A DNA stretch of 64,000 nt from Adiantum capillus-veneris. Taxonomy: Eukaryota; Streptophyta; Polypodiopsida; Polypodiales; Pteridaceae. How positions within the stretch are numbered: the first letter of the stretch is position 1; the number at the start of each line of letters is the position of its first letter. Below the pieces are notes generated by a model. It was not told where the DNA came from. It was given only the letters and a program-made list of their open reading frames with translations, and did no database searches. Of this stretch, positions 1 through 11,580 are shown one piece after another. The stretch covers positions 122,850,817 to 122,914,816 of the forward strand of contig CM043958.1 of assembly GCA_014529385.2 (NCBI GenBank), read 5' to 3'. A program made the position numbers and the translations under genes.

Positions 1-784
1 AATCATGATTATTTGCTTTTGTAATATTTTGGCTTGAAAATGATATCATCACGTCACCTATCACTTGTACACACCTATTACATGCCACATTTCAAGTATG
101 AGCCAAAATGATCAATTATAACTTGAAAATTTGCCAAAAAACACAAAGAAGTCATTTCAAACCAAATTTCTGAGTTAAGTCACATTTTTTGATCCAAATG
201 ACCTAATATCACATACACAGGATCTACACCATGCTTAGAACCAAGTTGCACAAAAAAATGTTCATTTTGATGAAAAAGTTAATAATCACGATTATTTACT
301 TTTTTACCAAGATGGAAAAAGATTGCAACTTTGCCATCATGGGACCAAAGTACATGATGTTCTAAGCCCACTAACCAAGTTTGAACAAATTTGGAGCTTA
401 AAATCTCAAAATTCCTTTACATCTACTGTTTCAGAGACCTAAAGCCTAAATCTGGCACCATTTTCACCCTGTGCACTCAAATGAGCCCACACTTCACTCA
501 GAGTAATTCTAATGGATACATACTTCAATCCTATAATGTCAAAATTGCAAGAAGTTAAAAAAATCTCTCAGCCATAAATAATCACGATTATTTACTTTTG
601 TTGCAAATTTTCACTTGGACTTCATGATTTTGATCTTTACATGTTTTTATGCATCTATGCATGTTCAAAAATTGATTTGAAGCATATTGGACTCAATTTG
701 TCAGCAATTCAGAGTGAAGGACAATTCAGGGCGGAATCTGCAACTTTTCTAACTTTGACACTCTATTCACTTAACAAGAGCCAT
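1..784. other. Non-coding stretch with spaced AATAATCACGATTATT-like motifs
   Basis: No convincing coding sequence is visible. The stretch is AT-rich. An imperfect palindrome recurs near 1-14, exactly at 281-296 and at 577-592, each time followed by TT(A/G)CTTTT-like sequence, at a spacing of about 285-296 bases. A related copy lies at 14163 inside the LTR that starts at 13601. I infer that this is internal non-coding sequence of the LTR element whose ORF fragments begin near 785. Confidence 0.4.
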
Positions 785-1044
785 GTAAGCTGCAGAAAAG
801 GCTAAGAAGAGGGTCTCCCAAAAGGAGAAGCTGCAAGAGCTACCACCATATCAGCTGGACCCCAGTTCAGTAGAGAAAGTCAAAACAACCTATGTGTCTA
901 AAGAACAGCTTGAGGAGAATAACACAATTGTTTTCACAGGTAGATTCAAAAGTGAAGAAGGACATCAGGTAGACCCTACAACTTCTTCCAAAAGAGGTCT
1001 ATGATGTCGCAGCAAAGCCGAAAACAAAAGAAGCTAACAGACGG
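785..1044 (+). pseudogene. Element G unknown ORF, fragment 1
   Basis: An open, lysine/glutamate-rich reading frame runs from about 788 to 1001 and then shifts. It is the 5' piece of a coding region that continues at 9823, because the Tat-type gypsy element 1045-9822 sits between with an ACGG duplication on both sides. Across that insertion the sequence reads on as coding (…EANRR then LGLREF…). I do not recognise the protein. Its setting upstream of a coiled-coil ORF, a purine tract and an LTR suggests an extra ORF (structural or env-like position) of a plus-strand LTR retrotransposon, but that role is inferred. Confidence 0.45.
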
Positions 1045-1227
1045 TGTGAGCGGGATGGAAACACACAGAACGCCTCTATAATGACCCGACACACACACTC
1101 TTGGAATGATATACACACACACTATGGGGCACCACTCGGCTTACACAACCACTTGGCCGAGACAAGAAACACACCTATGGAGTGAGAGGAGAGAGACTAT
1201 TTGTTTACCCACACCACAGAGAGCGAG

Positions 1228-1324
<97 letters not shown>

Positions 1325-2268
1325 CAAAAAACTCAGCTCAAAAGAGGAGAATTTCTGATGTTTAGATACAATTGAGCTTGGGCCAACACCAATGGGGCAA
1401 ATAGCTCACACAATATGGGTAAAATATGCCAGATACAATCACAAACAGGAGCAGAAGCTTTGCTCATAGGAGAAACTAACACAGCCAAAACAACAGAAAA
1501 AAGTGAGGAATTTGGCAAAATGGACAGCGCCATCACGTCCGGAACGGTCCAAAACCCCAGTTTACAATGTCAAAGTGCTCAAATCCGACCTCGGATGAGC
1601 AGTTTACGGCCAAAACAGGCTCCAAAATGAGCAAAAACACAGTTGCGACTGTTCCTCCTCTTCTCTCCACTCTTTTTCTGGTTTTCTCTCAGGTTTTTCA
1701 GTTCCCACACTTAGCTTTTTTACTTGGGCACCCTTGGCCTTTTAGATGACCTCAAACGGACCCCGAACAGGCCAAAAACTGACCTCGCAGTGCATAGTTG
1801 CCACCCTGCTGCATCCATCCGCACAACTGGCACTCAACTTTTTCCAATAATCCATCCCGCACCATGTGAAGTGGTCCCCGAAATATGGTCCTCATGATGA
1901 CCTCTTTGCACAATTATCACAAGAAAACATCCACGTTGTGTCCGTACTCATCCACGTGCAAATATTGACCCCATTCAACCTCCTGACGCCACTAGATGCC
2001 ATCTGACGCACCTGCTTACCTCATGTCATCAGCCCACGGATAGCTTCATCGAGAAATTTTACATGCTACCAAATCCTCATTATTATAGAAAAAACACACT
2101 GGTACTGGTGATAGTGAAAATCGATGCACTATATACATGTTGTCCCACCTGTACACATGTGGGCCCCACGTAACCACCTGGCTTTGGAAAATGGGCAATT
2201 CCTTATTTGATGCACCATGCATGGGTATGTACATATGCGCAATCTCTTGCTCCAAAAAACTCCTAACA
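1045..2268 (-). repeat. Tat element 3' LTR
   Basis: About 1.2 kb, nearly the same sequence as 8684-9822 apart from a much longer (GA)n tract (about 1230-1321). On the minus strand it starts TGTTAGGAG and ends GCTCACA. It lies downstream of the integrase and next to the purine tract, so it is the 3' LTR. Confidence 0.88.
1230..1321. repeat. (GA)n microsatellite inside LTR
   Basis: About 92 bases of uninterrupted GA. The partner LTR has only a short GA run near 8857-8867, so the tract expanded or contracted after insertion. Confidence 0.97.
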
Positions 2269-2286
2269 TAATTTGCCCATCCCCTA
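2269..2286 (-). other. Polypurine tract of the Tat element
   Basis: On the minus strand a purine-rich run (AGGGGATGGGCAAA) lies immediately before the 3' LTR start at 2268, the expected place for the plus-strand primer. Confidence 0.6.
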
Positions 2287-2296
2287 GCCTGCTAAA

Positions 2297-3296
2297 TCAT
2301 TCATGATCAGCAGCAGCAAAAAGCGATATGAGACTCGCCACGTCACAGGTCTCCTCATCCCTCACCAACATTCCTTGCTCCACATGCAGCTCATCTTGCT
2401 CCACCATCATCAACCTGGCATGATATAATTTAAGACGCAATCCATTTACCCTTAACTTATGTAGGATTCCATCCAGGTTAGCCAGCTGATATGTACCATT
2501 CGAAAAACACTCCACTACCTTGAAAGGGCCTTCCCACTTAATTTGAAACTTCTTTTGGAAGGTGTTTTCCATCTTACTGTTGTACCGCAAAACCAATCAT
2601 GCTTCTTGATACCGTTACTTTTGACCTTTTCATTTATCTTTGCCAAAGCCCTATCTTGCATCTGCCCATAATGTTCCAATGCACTCATCCTATCCAGCTG
2701 AACCTCTTGTAATTGTAAGAGCCTCTCTTTGAATGCATCACTAGACGGCCCAAGTAGCTTCTCTAGCATCTTTACTGCAGGCAACTCTACCTCCACAGGC
2801 AATAGTGCTTCCTTTTCATACACCAAATGAAATGGAGTAAACCATGTACCTGTCTTCACCGAAGTACGGTAAGCCCATAATGCACTAGGCAATTCCAAAT
2901 CCCAATTCTTTCCTTGGTGCTCTGTCACTTTCGAAAGAATCTGTACCAATCACCATTGAATCTTTCATTTAAGCCATTACACTGCGGATAATAAGGAGTG
3001 GTATGCTGGTGCCTAATCTTCATCTTTGCGCATAAAAAGTCTAGCAGTTTATCTCTAAATCCTGGCCCCTTATCCGAAAGTAGCTCTAGTGGCACCCCAA
3101 ACTTGCAACATATTTCATCATACACAAATTTTGCCACATCCTTTGCAGTGATCTGTTTTACTGCTATAGCCTCTGCCCATCTAGAGAGATAGTCCACTGC
3201 AGTCAAAATATAACTTTTCCCCCTACTTGTGATAGGTAGTGGACCTATTGCATCAATCCCCCACTTTTCAAACATATCAAACGCCAAAATGGTTTT
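2297..3296 (-). pseudogene. Tat element integrase, frameshifted
   Basis: Minus-strand integrase core and C-terminus. The core (3287-2925) shows the first catalytic Asp in KWGIDAIGP, the second in LLSDKGPGF and the catalytic Glu in LNERFNG. A frameshift near 2940 moves the reading to the next frame (2949-2515), which carries the conserved LWAYRTS segment, and another shift leads to 2596-2297 with the GPF-type C-terminal module (KWEGPFKVV). Its zinc-binding N-terminus is in the preceding segment. The product would have joined the element's cDNA to host DNA. It is not functional as read. Confidence 0.85.
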
Positions 3297-4085
3297 TCAT
3301 AGCTCTGGCTTCAACACTCTCTTCCCAAATGCTTGACACGTATTGCACGACCTACACCAATGGTGAACATCCTTGTGCAAACTAGGCCAAACATACCCCT
3401 CTTGCAAGATCTTATGCAAGGTGATCTTTAGAGCAAAATGGCCGCCACATGCACCTTCATGATTCTCTTCCAATACTCTATAAATCTCCTCCCGCCAAGG
3501 TACATGTCTCAACACGAGATCAGCCCCTTTCATGTACAAGACATTACCAATCAATTTGTACCTGTATTCTCTTCGCACAAAACCATACTTCTTAGACTTC
3601 TGAATGTCTTTCAGAATGATTCCTATTAGCAAAAACTCCTCTTCTTGAGCCAAACTTTCCCGACCCTGATAAAGAGGTAAATTGGTCCTCAATACAAATA
3701 GCTCCCCAATCATGCTTTGAGTTGCTTCATGTGACTCTCCATTTAGAGCACATTCAATGTGTTTGATGCTCCATGCTTCGAACTTTTTTAAAAGGCCTTT
3801 AATTCTGAAACACATTTCCTTCAATGGGGTGTTCTTGCTCTTCCACACACCCAGCACTTGCTTCACAACTAACAAGGCATCACCTTTTATGCTCAACCTT
3901 CTAACCCCATGCTTCAAAAAAATGTGTAATCCGGCTTCCAAAGTAGCATATTCAGCCTCATTGTTACTATGAGCATCCAATTTGAACCCTCTCTTGCATA
4001 CTAGCTTCCCCTCTGGATCATAAAGTGCTATGCCCCCTGAAGCCGCATCATGGCTCTTTCTGTATGAGCCATCAAAGAACAACAC
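3297..4085 (-). pseudogene. Tat element second (archaeal-type) RNase H and integrase zinc domain
   Basis: A clean stretch of 262 codons. The first half is an additional RNase H with the acidic residues in LFFDGSYRK, NNEAEYATL and KGDALLVVKQV, which fits the archaeal-type RNase H that Tat elements gained beside their own. The second half carries the HHCC zinc finger of integrase (GGHFALKIT, then CRSCNTC). The frame runs into a TGA at 3297-3299 just before the integrase core, and a TAG at 4101-4103 separates it from the upstream RNase H. Both stops are single-base changes away from sense codons. Confidence 0.82.
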
Positions 4086-4100
4086 ATGTGCATTGCTGAT

Positions 4101-5300
4101 CTATGGCACTTCTTCAACTACTCTTCTCACCACCTCTTCCTTAACAAGAAGGGGATTCTCCTTGTAAGTCAACAAATCAGCTAGGGTAGCTCTTGTACTG
4201 TCTTCCACTAGAAAAGAGAACTCAAACTCTTGCAGCTCAATTACCCATTTCTTCACAACATTTGACATGTTAGTGCCATTAATTAATTGTGGCAAAAAAG
4301 CGTAACTCGTCAAGAAAACAAAAGGTCGTGGTAGCAAGTAATGACGAAATTGTCGACAAGCAAATATTACACTGGCCATCACTAGCTCTACTTCTGAGAA
4401 TTTTTTCTCAGCTACCAACTTCACTCAGCTTGCACAATACCTTGGCCTCATATAATGGTTGCCTTTCCCCTTTTGCAATAGCATGGCTCCAATGGCATCA
4501 TCCCCGACTGATGGATTTACATAAAACACTTTCTCCCAATTAGGAGTCTGCATGGCTGACAACCCCCCTAACACCTCTTTCACCTCTTGAAACACTTCTT
4601 CACACTTGTCATCCCATTGGAATGGATCATGCTTTGCCACTTGTTGTAATGGATAAAGAAGCTGTGAAGACAATGGAATAAACCGTGCCATGTACTTCGC
4701 TTTGTGTATAAAGGTTGCCAATTGCTTTGTACTCGTAGATGATGGAAGAAGAATAATAGACTTAACCTTGTCTGGATCAGCCTCAATGCCATTTTCTAAC
4801 ACCATGTGGCCCAATAACTTCACCCTTGGCTGTGCTAAATGACACTTCTTTGGATTTAGTTGTCCTCCACATTCATCATATCGAGCCAATACCATCTGCA
4901 ACTTCTCATGGTGTTCAGCCCTACTGCTATAGACACAGAAGTCGTCCATAAAAGCTTTAACACAACTACCAATGAATGGTTTCAATACCCAATTTGCTCT
5001 CTCTTGATAGAAAGATGGTCCATTTGACAACCCAAATGGCAATATCGTGTAGCAACAACAGCCCCATGGCGTAATGAAAGTTGTTAATATGCGGTCTTTA
5101 AGAGAAATCTTCAATTGGAAATAGCCTCAAAAACCATCACACACACTATACCTCTCATAACCTGCCACTGAATCCAAGATCTGATCGATAAATGGAAGAG
5201 GATATGGGTTCTTCTTAGTGGCTACATTTAAGGGCTTAAAATCTACACAAATCCTCCACTTCCCATTCTTCTTTGGACTGACTACTACTGGACTCGCCCA
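4101..5300 (-). pseudogene. Tat element reverse transcriptase C-terminal part and RNase H
   Basis: The 5114-4425 frame contains the RT palm: ITPWGCCCYTILPFGLSNGP and the catalytic FMDD box (AFMDDFCVYSS). It is followed by RNase H sequence, which continues in the same frame after a TGA at 4425-4427 (4424-4101, with KKFSEVEL and LLTYKENP). Upstream, 5300-5130 encodes KNGKWRICVDFKPLN, and a TGA at 5127-5129 stands where GFSGY would be expected. The RNase H acidic residues are poorly preserved. The enzyme copied element RNA into DNA when the element was intact. Confidence 0.83.
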
Positions 5301-5567
5301 TTATGTGGTTTCCACAGGGACTATGAACCCTGCCTTCAATAACTTGTCCACCTCTTCCTGCAAGGCTTTCATTTGCTCTTGACCCATCCTTCTTAGCCTT
5401 TGTCGCAGAGGCTTAGCACCTTCTTTCAGCTCTATATGCATCTCTTCTCCCTTGAACCCTCTAATCTCTTCATATGAAGTAATGAACAAATCAGGAAAAC
5501 TAGCCAGCATGTGAAAATATATCTCCTTCTCCATAGCTGAGAGGTCTCCACTGATCATTTGTGTCAT
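5301..5567 (-). pseudogene. Tat element protease-RT linker and RT N-terminus
   Basis: This minus-strand segment holds the start of RT, with KEGAKPLRQRLRRM and the LLKAGFIVPVETT motif that precedes the fingers domain. It ends at a TAA (5301-5303) exactly where the conserved (E/Q)WxSPVVVVPKKNG motif should follow. That motif is still readable downstream in the same frame, so the stop is a point mutation within one long pol frame. Confidence 0.75.
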
Positions 5568-5622
5568 GAATTACTGCTTCTTTGACAATTCAACCTTGGT
5601 TTGCATCAGCCCTTCAATCACT

Positions 5623-6384
5623 TCATAAGGCAAATGCGACTACACCAGACTCCTGGATTCCTTTGTCCATCAAAAGAAATGCAACATCAGCATCCTCATC
5701 ACTGCTGGTAGTACTATCACTATCCTCGGCAAACACTGTGGAATAGTCTTCATCACTAGACTCATCCTCATCTTCATAAAGCTCTTCCAATAGTTTCCTT
5801 GTGTCCATATTATATAGATTCTTGGCACCTGTCTTTCCATAGAGGCTAATCGTACCACGTCTCCAATCTTGAATAGCTCCCACTGCACATAACCATGGTC
5901 TACCCAGTATAATAGGATATGCTCACAACCCCGCTGGCATCACATGAAAATCAACCACTGCCTTTGCATCATACGCCTCCACTTCTAAGCTCTTTACAAC
6001 ACCCAAACATTTTACTTTTTGATGATTTGCCAATCTGACCCGAAACCCTGACACCCCAGTCACTGTAAAACCCATCTTCTCAACACATGAGTGTGTTATG
6101 ACACATATTTGGGCTCGACCATCCACATAAACTTGTCCCAGAATTTTTCTTTTGTGCCACACATCTACTATTGGACAAATGTCTGGTAGCTCATCCATCG
6201 CCAACACCTTCACTGAACTTCTCTCTGGCTCTTTCTCCATTGGGTTAACCATCCGCTTCCATTGTCTCTTTAGCTTAGGCACCATCTCTATAAGCTGCCC
6301 AAAAGTAACATCTGCCTTCCTGCTTGTTAGATCCTCCTTCAAGTCATAGCTCAATTGCCCATCCCCTAGTGGAAAATCTGACAC
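5623..6384 (-). pseudogene. Tat element aspartic protease
   Basis: The minus frame 6384-5923 has a retropepsin-like site, VDGRAQICVITHSC, where DGGA would be usual, so a glycine next to the catalytic loop appears to be replaced by Arg. It continues in the same frame after a TGA at 5923-5925 with the second protease signature YPIILGRPWL and then an acidic spacer (ELYEDEDESSDEDYST). A frameshift near 6370 separates it from the zinc-knuckle segment. The enzyme would have cut the gag-pol polyprotein. Confidence 0.75.
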
Positions 6385-7079
6385 ATGAAACTTGCGACAA
6401 GCCCTTCTTTTCTGGCCTTGACATCCTTGCCTTCATGGCTCTTTCCTTTCTTCTTACTAGGACCTAGGGCACTTCTTCCTTCCTTGTCCTCTGTGGTACT
6501 CTTTCCAATAGGCATCACTAATGTATCCTCTAGCTTTGATGCCTTCTCCAAGGTGACTACACTTAACACTTTTGTCTTTCCCTTTTTCTCTTTGGTTAAT
6601 CCACTGGTTCCTTCTTCTCCCTTAATTTCAATGCCATAATCATTTGACCTAGTTAGCACCTGTCTTGGCAATGGATACATGTCTCCCCCCATCCTTGGTG
6701 GATTATCACATTGCGGGTTGATGTGGCCCAACTCTCCGCAATTATAACATGTGCGCGTCTGCCTCCAGAACCTGCCATTTCTTTGTCCACCACCATTCCT
6801 GGGTCTTTCCTCACCTCCTGGCTGATTTGCAAACCTCCCTCGACCTCGATTGTTTCCCACTTGACCTAGCATATTTAGGATGAGATTCTTTATTAAATCT
6901 ACCACTTGCCTCATGTCTTGCCTTAGCCCATCATCTTGCACTGCTATAGTGACCACTGCTGGCATAACCTGAGGAGTAACAGGAACCACTAGTTCATGAT
7001 TAACCCCTGGCATACGTGAAGAATCCATAGGCTGAAATTCACACCTCATGGGCAAAGACTCTACTCCTAGATGACTCAT
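6366..7079 (-). pseudogene. Tat element gag C-terminus with zinc knuckle
   Basis: A minus-strand frame of 237 codons, rich in Gly, Arg and Asn, with one CCHC nucleocapsid knuckle (CYNCGELGHINPQC) and a basic, lysine-rich tail. It follows the capsid-like gag segment 7684-7085 after a short broken joint near 7080. The zinc knuckle binds element RNA in the family. Confidence 0.82.
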
Positions 7080-7084
7080 TTTCC

Positions 7085-7684
7085 TCAGCTTCCACTCTTG
7101 TTCCTTGCTACCTCTAGTGCATCTTCATATGTTCTAGGCTTCTTTAGCTCCACTCTCCAACGTATATTCTCCCAAAGACCAGCCAAGAACCTGTCCTTCT
7201 TCATCATGTTAGGCGGGGGTATCTGTGGTGCTAAGGCCTTGCACATCCGCTCCCATGCCAATGAAAACTTATGTATGTACGCATCTACTGGCTCACCTTC
7301 CTTCTGCACCAAACCTTGTATTTCTTGCCACACTTTGTCAGGATCTTTTGTCTTCACAAAATCCACTTCTAAGCCATGCCGTAGATTGTCCCAACTCAAC
7401 CTTACGGGTGGATCAGCCCCACGCAACTCCTCTTCAAATGCTTTGGACCAAACTCGTGCATCACTCTTCAAACAAATTTGGAGAAGACATAACATCTGCG
7501 CAGGATCATGAATCTGGTTGTTGCTAATGCAAGCAACCTCCATCTTTTCCAAAAAGTCTTCCACATCTTCATCACTTCTTCCATGAAACTCCGGATAAGA
7601 GAAAGCCATGGCTACCCAAACCACGAAGCTTTGAGAACCCCTTCGAACACACGTGCAATAACCCAAAACTTTTGACTGACTCAA
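7085..7684 (-). pseudogene. Tat element gag (capsid domain)
   Basis: A minus-strand frame of 199 codons with the retrotransposon gag fold signature: FHGRSDEDVEDFLEKME near residue 33, then ARVWSKAFEEEL and the Trp-containing WDNLRHGLEVDFV segment. The likely true start is the Met in the MAFSYPEF context (about residue 26) rather than the first Met. It is the first coding region inside the 5' LTR. Confidence 0.82.
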
Positions 7685-8683
7685 TTCCCAGAAACTTCAA
7701 TGGAGCTCGACTTTAGATAAGGACAAACACTTGCACATCAAATGAGTTTTCATAGTTAATCATCGAAATTACAACAGGCAAAGGACATTCCAGGATCTCT
7801 CGTAATCTTCTTGGCCCGAACATAAAGACTATACGCTGTTGGAAAAAAATCTTCCTAGACACATGAACATTTATCTGGATTCTCTGAGTTAAATGAAAAG
7901 GAGTGAATTGAGGGACATTTTGATCATCCATTAAAGTCAACCATGAAGCTCCCAAGAAGGCACACCTGACTTATCCTCCGATTTTGCCAAAATTTCAGCA
8001 ACATAACAACATAAATGGCTCAAAAGACCAAAAAACCAGCCATCACAACTTGGAAAAATTTTGGCAGAGTTTCCCCAGAAGTAGAGCAGTAAGAACCCAA
8101 AATATAGACTGTAGGTGTATGCATAAACTGCCAACAATAGAACCAAGCATAAATTAGGAATCACTAGTACATAGCCTATGGCGAGGTCAGGAAAAGGGTT
8201 CTCCAGCTACCTATATCACCGAAAGGATCTCCACATTTGAGAATCCCCCAGCTCAATAAAACCTCGCGCTATCGACCCTCACCCGAAGGCTAGTGCAAAT
8301 CGCGTATAGTCAAGTCTCAGAAATGACTATCTTCTAGACCAAGTCTCAGAAATGGCTCGGACTGCCAAATAAAACCAAGTATGGCTCCACAAAGGCATAC
8401 AATGGCAGTTTCCACAAGTAACGTACAATACCAAAACAGACAATGCGCTCAAACAGGCGCCAAATGATGCATACCCACAACAACTGCAAGTGACAACACT
8501 GCTAGTATATCATTGTACTCCAGCTACCTGTACCTCTGCCAATCACCTGTACCTGTACCTGTACCTGTACCTGTCCATGTAACCTGTAACCTGCTGTCTG
8601 CAACCTGTAATCCCGAATCTCGAAGCTTGAAGCTCGAAGCAGAAGGTAAAAGAAGAAGATCCTCCGTGGGGGCACCAAAAGAA
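7685..8683 (-). other. Tat element 5' leader
   Basis: About 1 kb between gag and the 5' LTR with no convincing coding sequence. It holds a short (CCTGTA)n run near 8544-8574 and the primer-binding site at its right edge. Confidence 0.6.
8661..8677 (-). other. Primer-binding-like site of the Tat element
   Basis: On the minus strand, six bases after the 5' LTR end, the sequence TGGTGCCCCCACGG begins. TGG plus complementarity to a tRNA 3' end (…GGGCACCA) is the usual layout of a primer-binding site. Which tRNA it matches was not determined. Confidence 0.55.
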
Positions 8684-9822
8684 TGTGAGCGGGATGGAAA
8701 CAACAGAACGCCTCTATAATGACCCGACACACACTCTTGGAATGATATACACACACACTATGGGGCACCACTCGGCTTACACAACCACCTGGCCGAGACA
8801 GGAAACACACCTATGGAGTGAGAGGAGAGAGACTATCTGTTTACCCACTCCACAGAGAGAGAGAGATACACACACCCAAAAAACTCAGCTCAAAAGAGGA
8901 TAATTTCTGATGCTTAGATACAATTGATCTTGGGCCAACACCAATGGGGCAAATAGCTCACACAATATGGGTAAAATATGCCAGATACAATCACAAACTG
9001 GTGCAGAAGCTTTGCTCATAGGAGAAAATTACATAGCCAAAATAGCAAAAAAACAGTGAGGAATTTGGCAAAATGGACAGCGCCATCGCATCCGGAACGG
9101 CCCAAAATCCCAGTCTACAATGTCAAAGTGCTCAAATCCGACCTCGGATGAGAAGTTTACGGCCAAAACAGGCTCCAAAATGAGCAAAAACACAGTTGCG
9201 GCTGTTCCTCCTCTTCTCTCCACTCTTTTTCTAGTTTTCTCTCAGGTTTTTCAGTTCCCACACTTAGCTTTTTTACTTGGGCACCCTTGGCCTTTTAGAT
9301 GACCTCAAACAGACCCCGAATAGGCCAAAAACTGACCTCGCAGTGCATAGTTGTCACCCTGCTGCATCCATCCGCACAACTGGCACTCAACTTTTTCCAG
9401 TAATGCATCCTGCCACCACGTGAAGTGGCCCCCAAAAGATGGTCCTCATGATGACCTCTCTGCATAATTATCACAAGAAAAAATCCACGTCGTGTCCGTA
9501 CTCATCCACGTGCAAATATTGACCCCACTCGACCTCCTGACGCCACTAGATGCCATCTGACGCACCTGCTTACCTCATGTCGTCAGCCCACGGATAGCTT
9601 CCTCGAGAAGTTTTACACGCTACCAAATCCTCATTATTATAGAAAAAACACACTGGTACTGGTGATAGTGAAAATCGATGCACTATATACATGCTGTCCC
9701 ACCTGTACACATGTGGGCCCCACGTAACCACCTGGCTTTGGAAAATGGGCAATTCCTTATTTGATGCACCATCCATGGGTATGTACATATGCACAATCTC
9801 TTGCTCTAAAAAACTCATGACA
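8684..9822 (-). repeat. Tat element 5' LTR
   Basis: Direct repeat of 1045-2268, on the gag side of the element. On the minus strand it starts TGTCATGAG and ends GCTCACA. Compared with the other LTR it has scattered substitutions and a far shorter GA tract. Confidence 0.88.
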
Positions 9823-10210
9823 ACGGCTTGGACTTAGAGAGTTCTACGACCAAGAGACATGTGGTGTAGATTTTCAGAAAGCTTACGAGCTCTTGTCCAC
9901 AATGAAGGAAGATGGAACAACCCAGATTTCTGTCCAGCAAGGGACAAGGTCGAAGTGGTAATTACAAAAGAGATAGTAGCTGAAGCTCTCAAATTTCCGA
10001 CAGAAGGGATTCTCATGAGAGCTAGAGATAGAAAGACAACAGGTAGCTTCACCATGGAAACTGATGTGGCAACCTTTGCTGATCTTATCCAGAGGCAAGT
10101 GGAAGAACCAGCAAGATTATATCACCAACACTTCCACTTTCTATCAAAGACCCCGCCAAGATACACAACACCCAATCATGCAGTTGCGACTACATTTACA
10201 CAAGTGTTAA
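9823..10210 (+). pseudogene. Element G unknown ORF, fragment 2
   Basis: Continues the frame of 785-1044 after the Tat insertion, then shifts near 9880 into a frame (from 9859) that reads through to the TTAA at 10207-10210. Visible segments include PDFCPARDKVEVVITKEIV, EALKFPTEG and LSKTPPRYTTPNHA. If the TTAA-flanked element 10211-11580 is taken out, the frame continues without a break into 11585 (…TFTQV, then LKSTTRQ). I do not recognise the family for sure. The layout faintly recalls plant-mobile or 'putative plant transposon' domains found in retrotransposon extra ORFs. Confidence 0.5.
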
Positions 10211-11580
10211 CACTAGAATGGTAACCTAACAGGACATAAAAGTGTCCTTTCAGGGTTTTGGGAAAAAATTCCAAAACCATAGTAGATCCACTCATTTTGA
10301 AAAATCCTTTCATGAGCTTATAGTTCAATAACTACTACATATGGAAAAAATGAGAAACTTGTAATTTTTCTCATCCCTTTGTCACTACAAGCCTCCAAAG
10401 TTACTACAAGTTGGTCACTACAAGCCTCCAAAGTTAATGGACCAGTGCATTTTTCCCAAAACAATAATTTCTTATGGTTGATTGCATATAAATAAGAGTG
10501 GAGATTTTTGTAGGACATGAGATAAAATGCCCCGTTAACTTCAATGGGTTGGTGACCAAAACATATGGTTGCTTTTTCCTCACTTTTTTTTTTTGGGCAA
10601 AAAAATAGGTACAAAAAGGTTGCATTTTTGTCATTCTGCGGACCTATCATCAAAGTTTCTATAGTCACGCTCAATACAGATACTATATACATGTTTTCTT
10701 AGTTCCCTTTGGGCCTCTGGATTCAAAAGGAGCCATGGAGCATGTCAAAGGATAATGGATCTCTTACAATTGGAACCTTGGGGACAATGATAAAGTGCTA
10801 AATACAACAAACATGAAAAAAATGGGTTTAGCATTATGACCTCTAGAAACCCATAGAAACTACTCAATATCTAGCCAAGTTTGTAGTCTATGGTTAGATA
10901 TGGTTACTACCTACAAAATACACATAGTTGGCCTAAGAAACTCGCAATATTGAGAAAGTTATACTTGCTACTCTAAAATGTATCGTATTCTTCAGCAATC
11001 AAAAAACTCAACCATCATCATATACTATGCTATATAGCATATTAGGTCCCCCAAAACTCAAGGAAGATTAGCTCTATGTTATACATTACACTTACACAAT
11101 CAAAATTGAATTTGGATATCAAGAAAGCCACCAAAAAAATCATAAAAGTGCTAATTTTGGCCAAAAAACAGGATTATGCAATTCTTGTAAATTGGTCATA
11201 GCTCCCAATTTTAACACTTAGCTCTCCCTACAAGCATCAAAACATGTTGAGAACTATGAAGGCCTAACCTCTAGCCATCTAAACCTCACAAACATGAAGT
11301 TTAGAGTGGTATAGTTGCCAAAAATTGAAAAAAAGCCAAAAACAGGACCCATTTTTTCACACAGTTTAGGTTCAAAAATGTTGTGCAAGAGTAAGGTTAA
11401 TGGTGAGATCGATACTCAAAAAAAAAAAGCTAAGTTTTTTTCAGCTCATAAGGAAACTTTGTGGATATATAGCACCTAAAAATTCATTTTCATACTCTTC
11501 AAATAATTCAAGCAAAATGGTCACTTAGTAGGACACAAAAGTGTCTAAGGACATAAAAGTGTCCTGTTACCATTCTAGTG
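10211..11580. mobile_element. TTAA-flanked TIR element, non-autonomous, piggyBac-like ends
   Basis: The ends are 15-base perfect inverted repeats (CACTAGAATGGTAAC), and a TTAA lies directly outside each (10207-10210 and 11581-11584). Just inside both ends lies the same near-palindrome, GGACATAAAAGTGTCC (about 10232-10247 and 11549-11564), with a further copy variant at 11531. No transposase is encoded in its 1370 bases. TTAA duplication plus a terminal CACT… is typical of piggyBac-type elements. The CACTA superfamily is the alternative but makes 3-base duplications and has longer termini. Removing it restores the surrounding reading frame. Confidence 0.75.

Larger units (their letters stand above)
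1045..9822 (-). mobile_element. Tat-type Ty3/gypsy LTR retrotransposon, complete but decayed
   Basis: Two long direct repeats (1045-2268 and 8684-9822) bound about 6.4 kb of minus-strand gag-pol remnants in the order gag, zinc knuckle, protease, RT, RNase H, a second archaeal-type RNase H, integrase. Both LTRs are TGT...ACA. The same four bases, ACGG, lie outside each end (1041-1044 and 9823-9826), a probable target-site duplication. A primer-binding-like TGGTGCCC site lies inside the right LTR and a purine tract inside the left one. A second RNase H between RT/RNase H and integrase is a known mark of the Tat lineage. Several in-frame stops and frameshifts show that it is inactive. It is inserted in the ORF of element G. 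Confidence 0.85.

Noticed and set aside
1106-1375. Open frame rich in Arg-Glu repeats (and similar frames at 22978, 24093, 63196)
   Set aside because: They are the translation of GA/CT or CA/GT microsatellites and continue only by repeat, with no coding signal outside.
10318-10692. Minus-strand frame of 124 codons inside the TTAA element
   Set aside because: Low-complexity, no domain, and no sign of a transposase; most likely chance in AT-rich DNA.
10211-11580. Calling the 1.37-kb element a CACTA transposon because its ends read CACTAG
   Set aside because: The flanks are TTAA on both sides, and there is no dense subterminal array of the kind seen at 61.3 kb, so piggyBac-like ends fit better.
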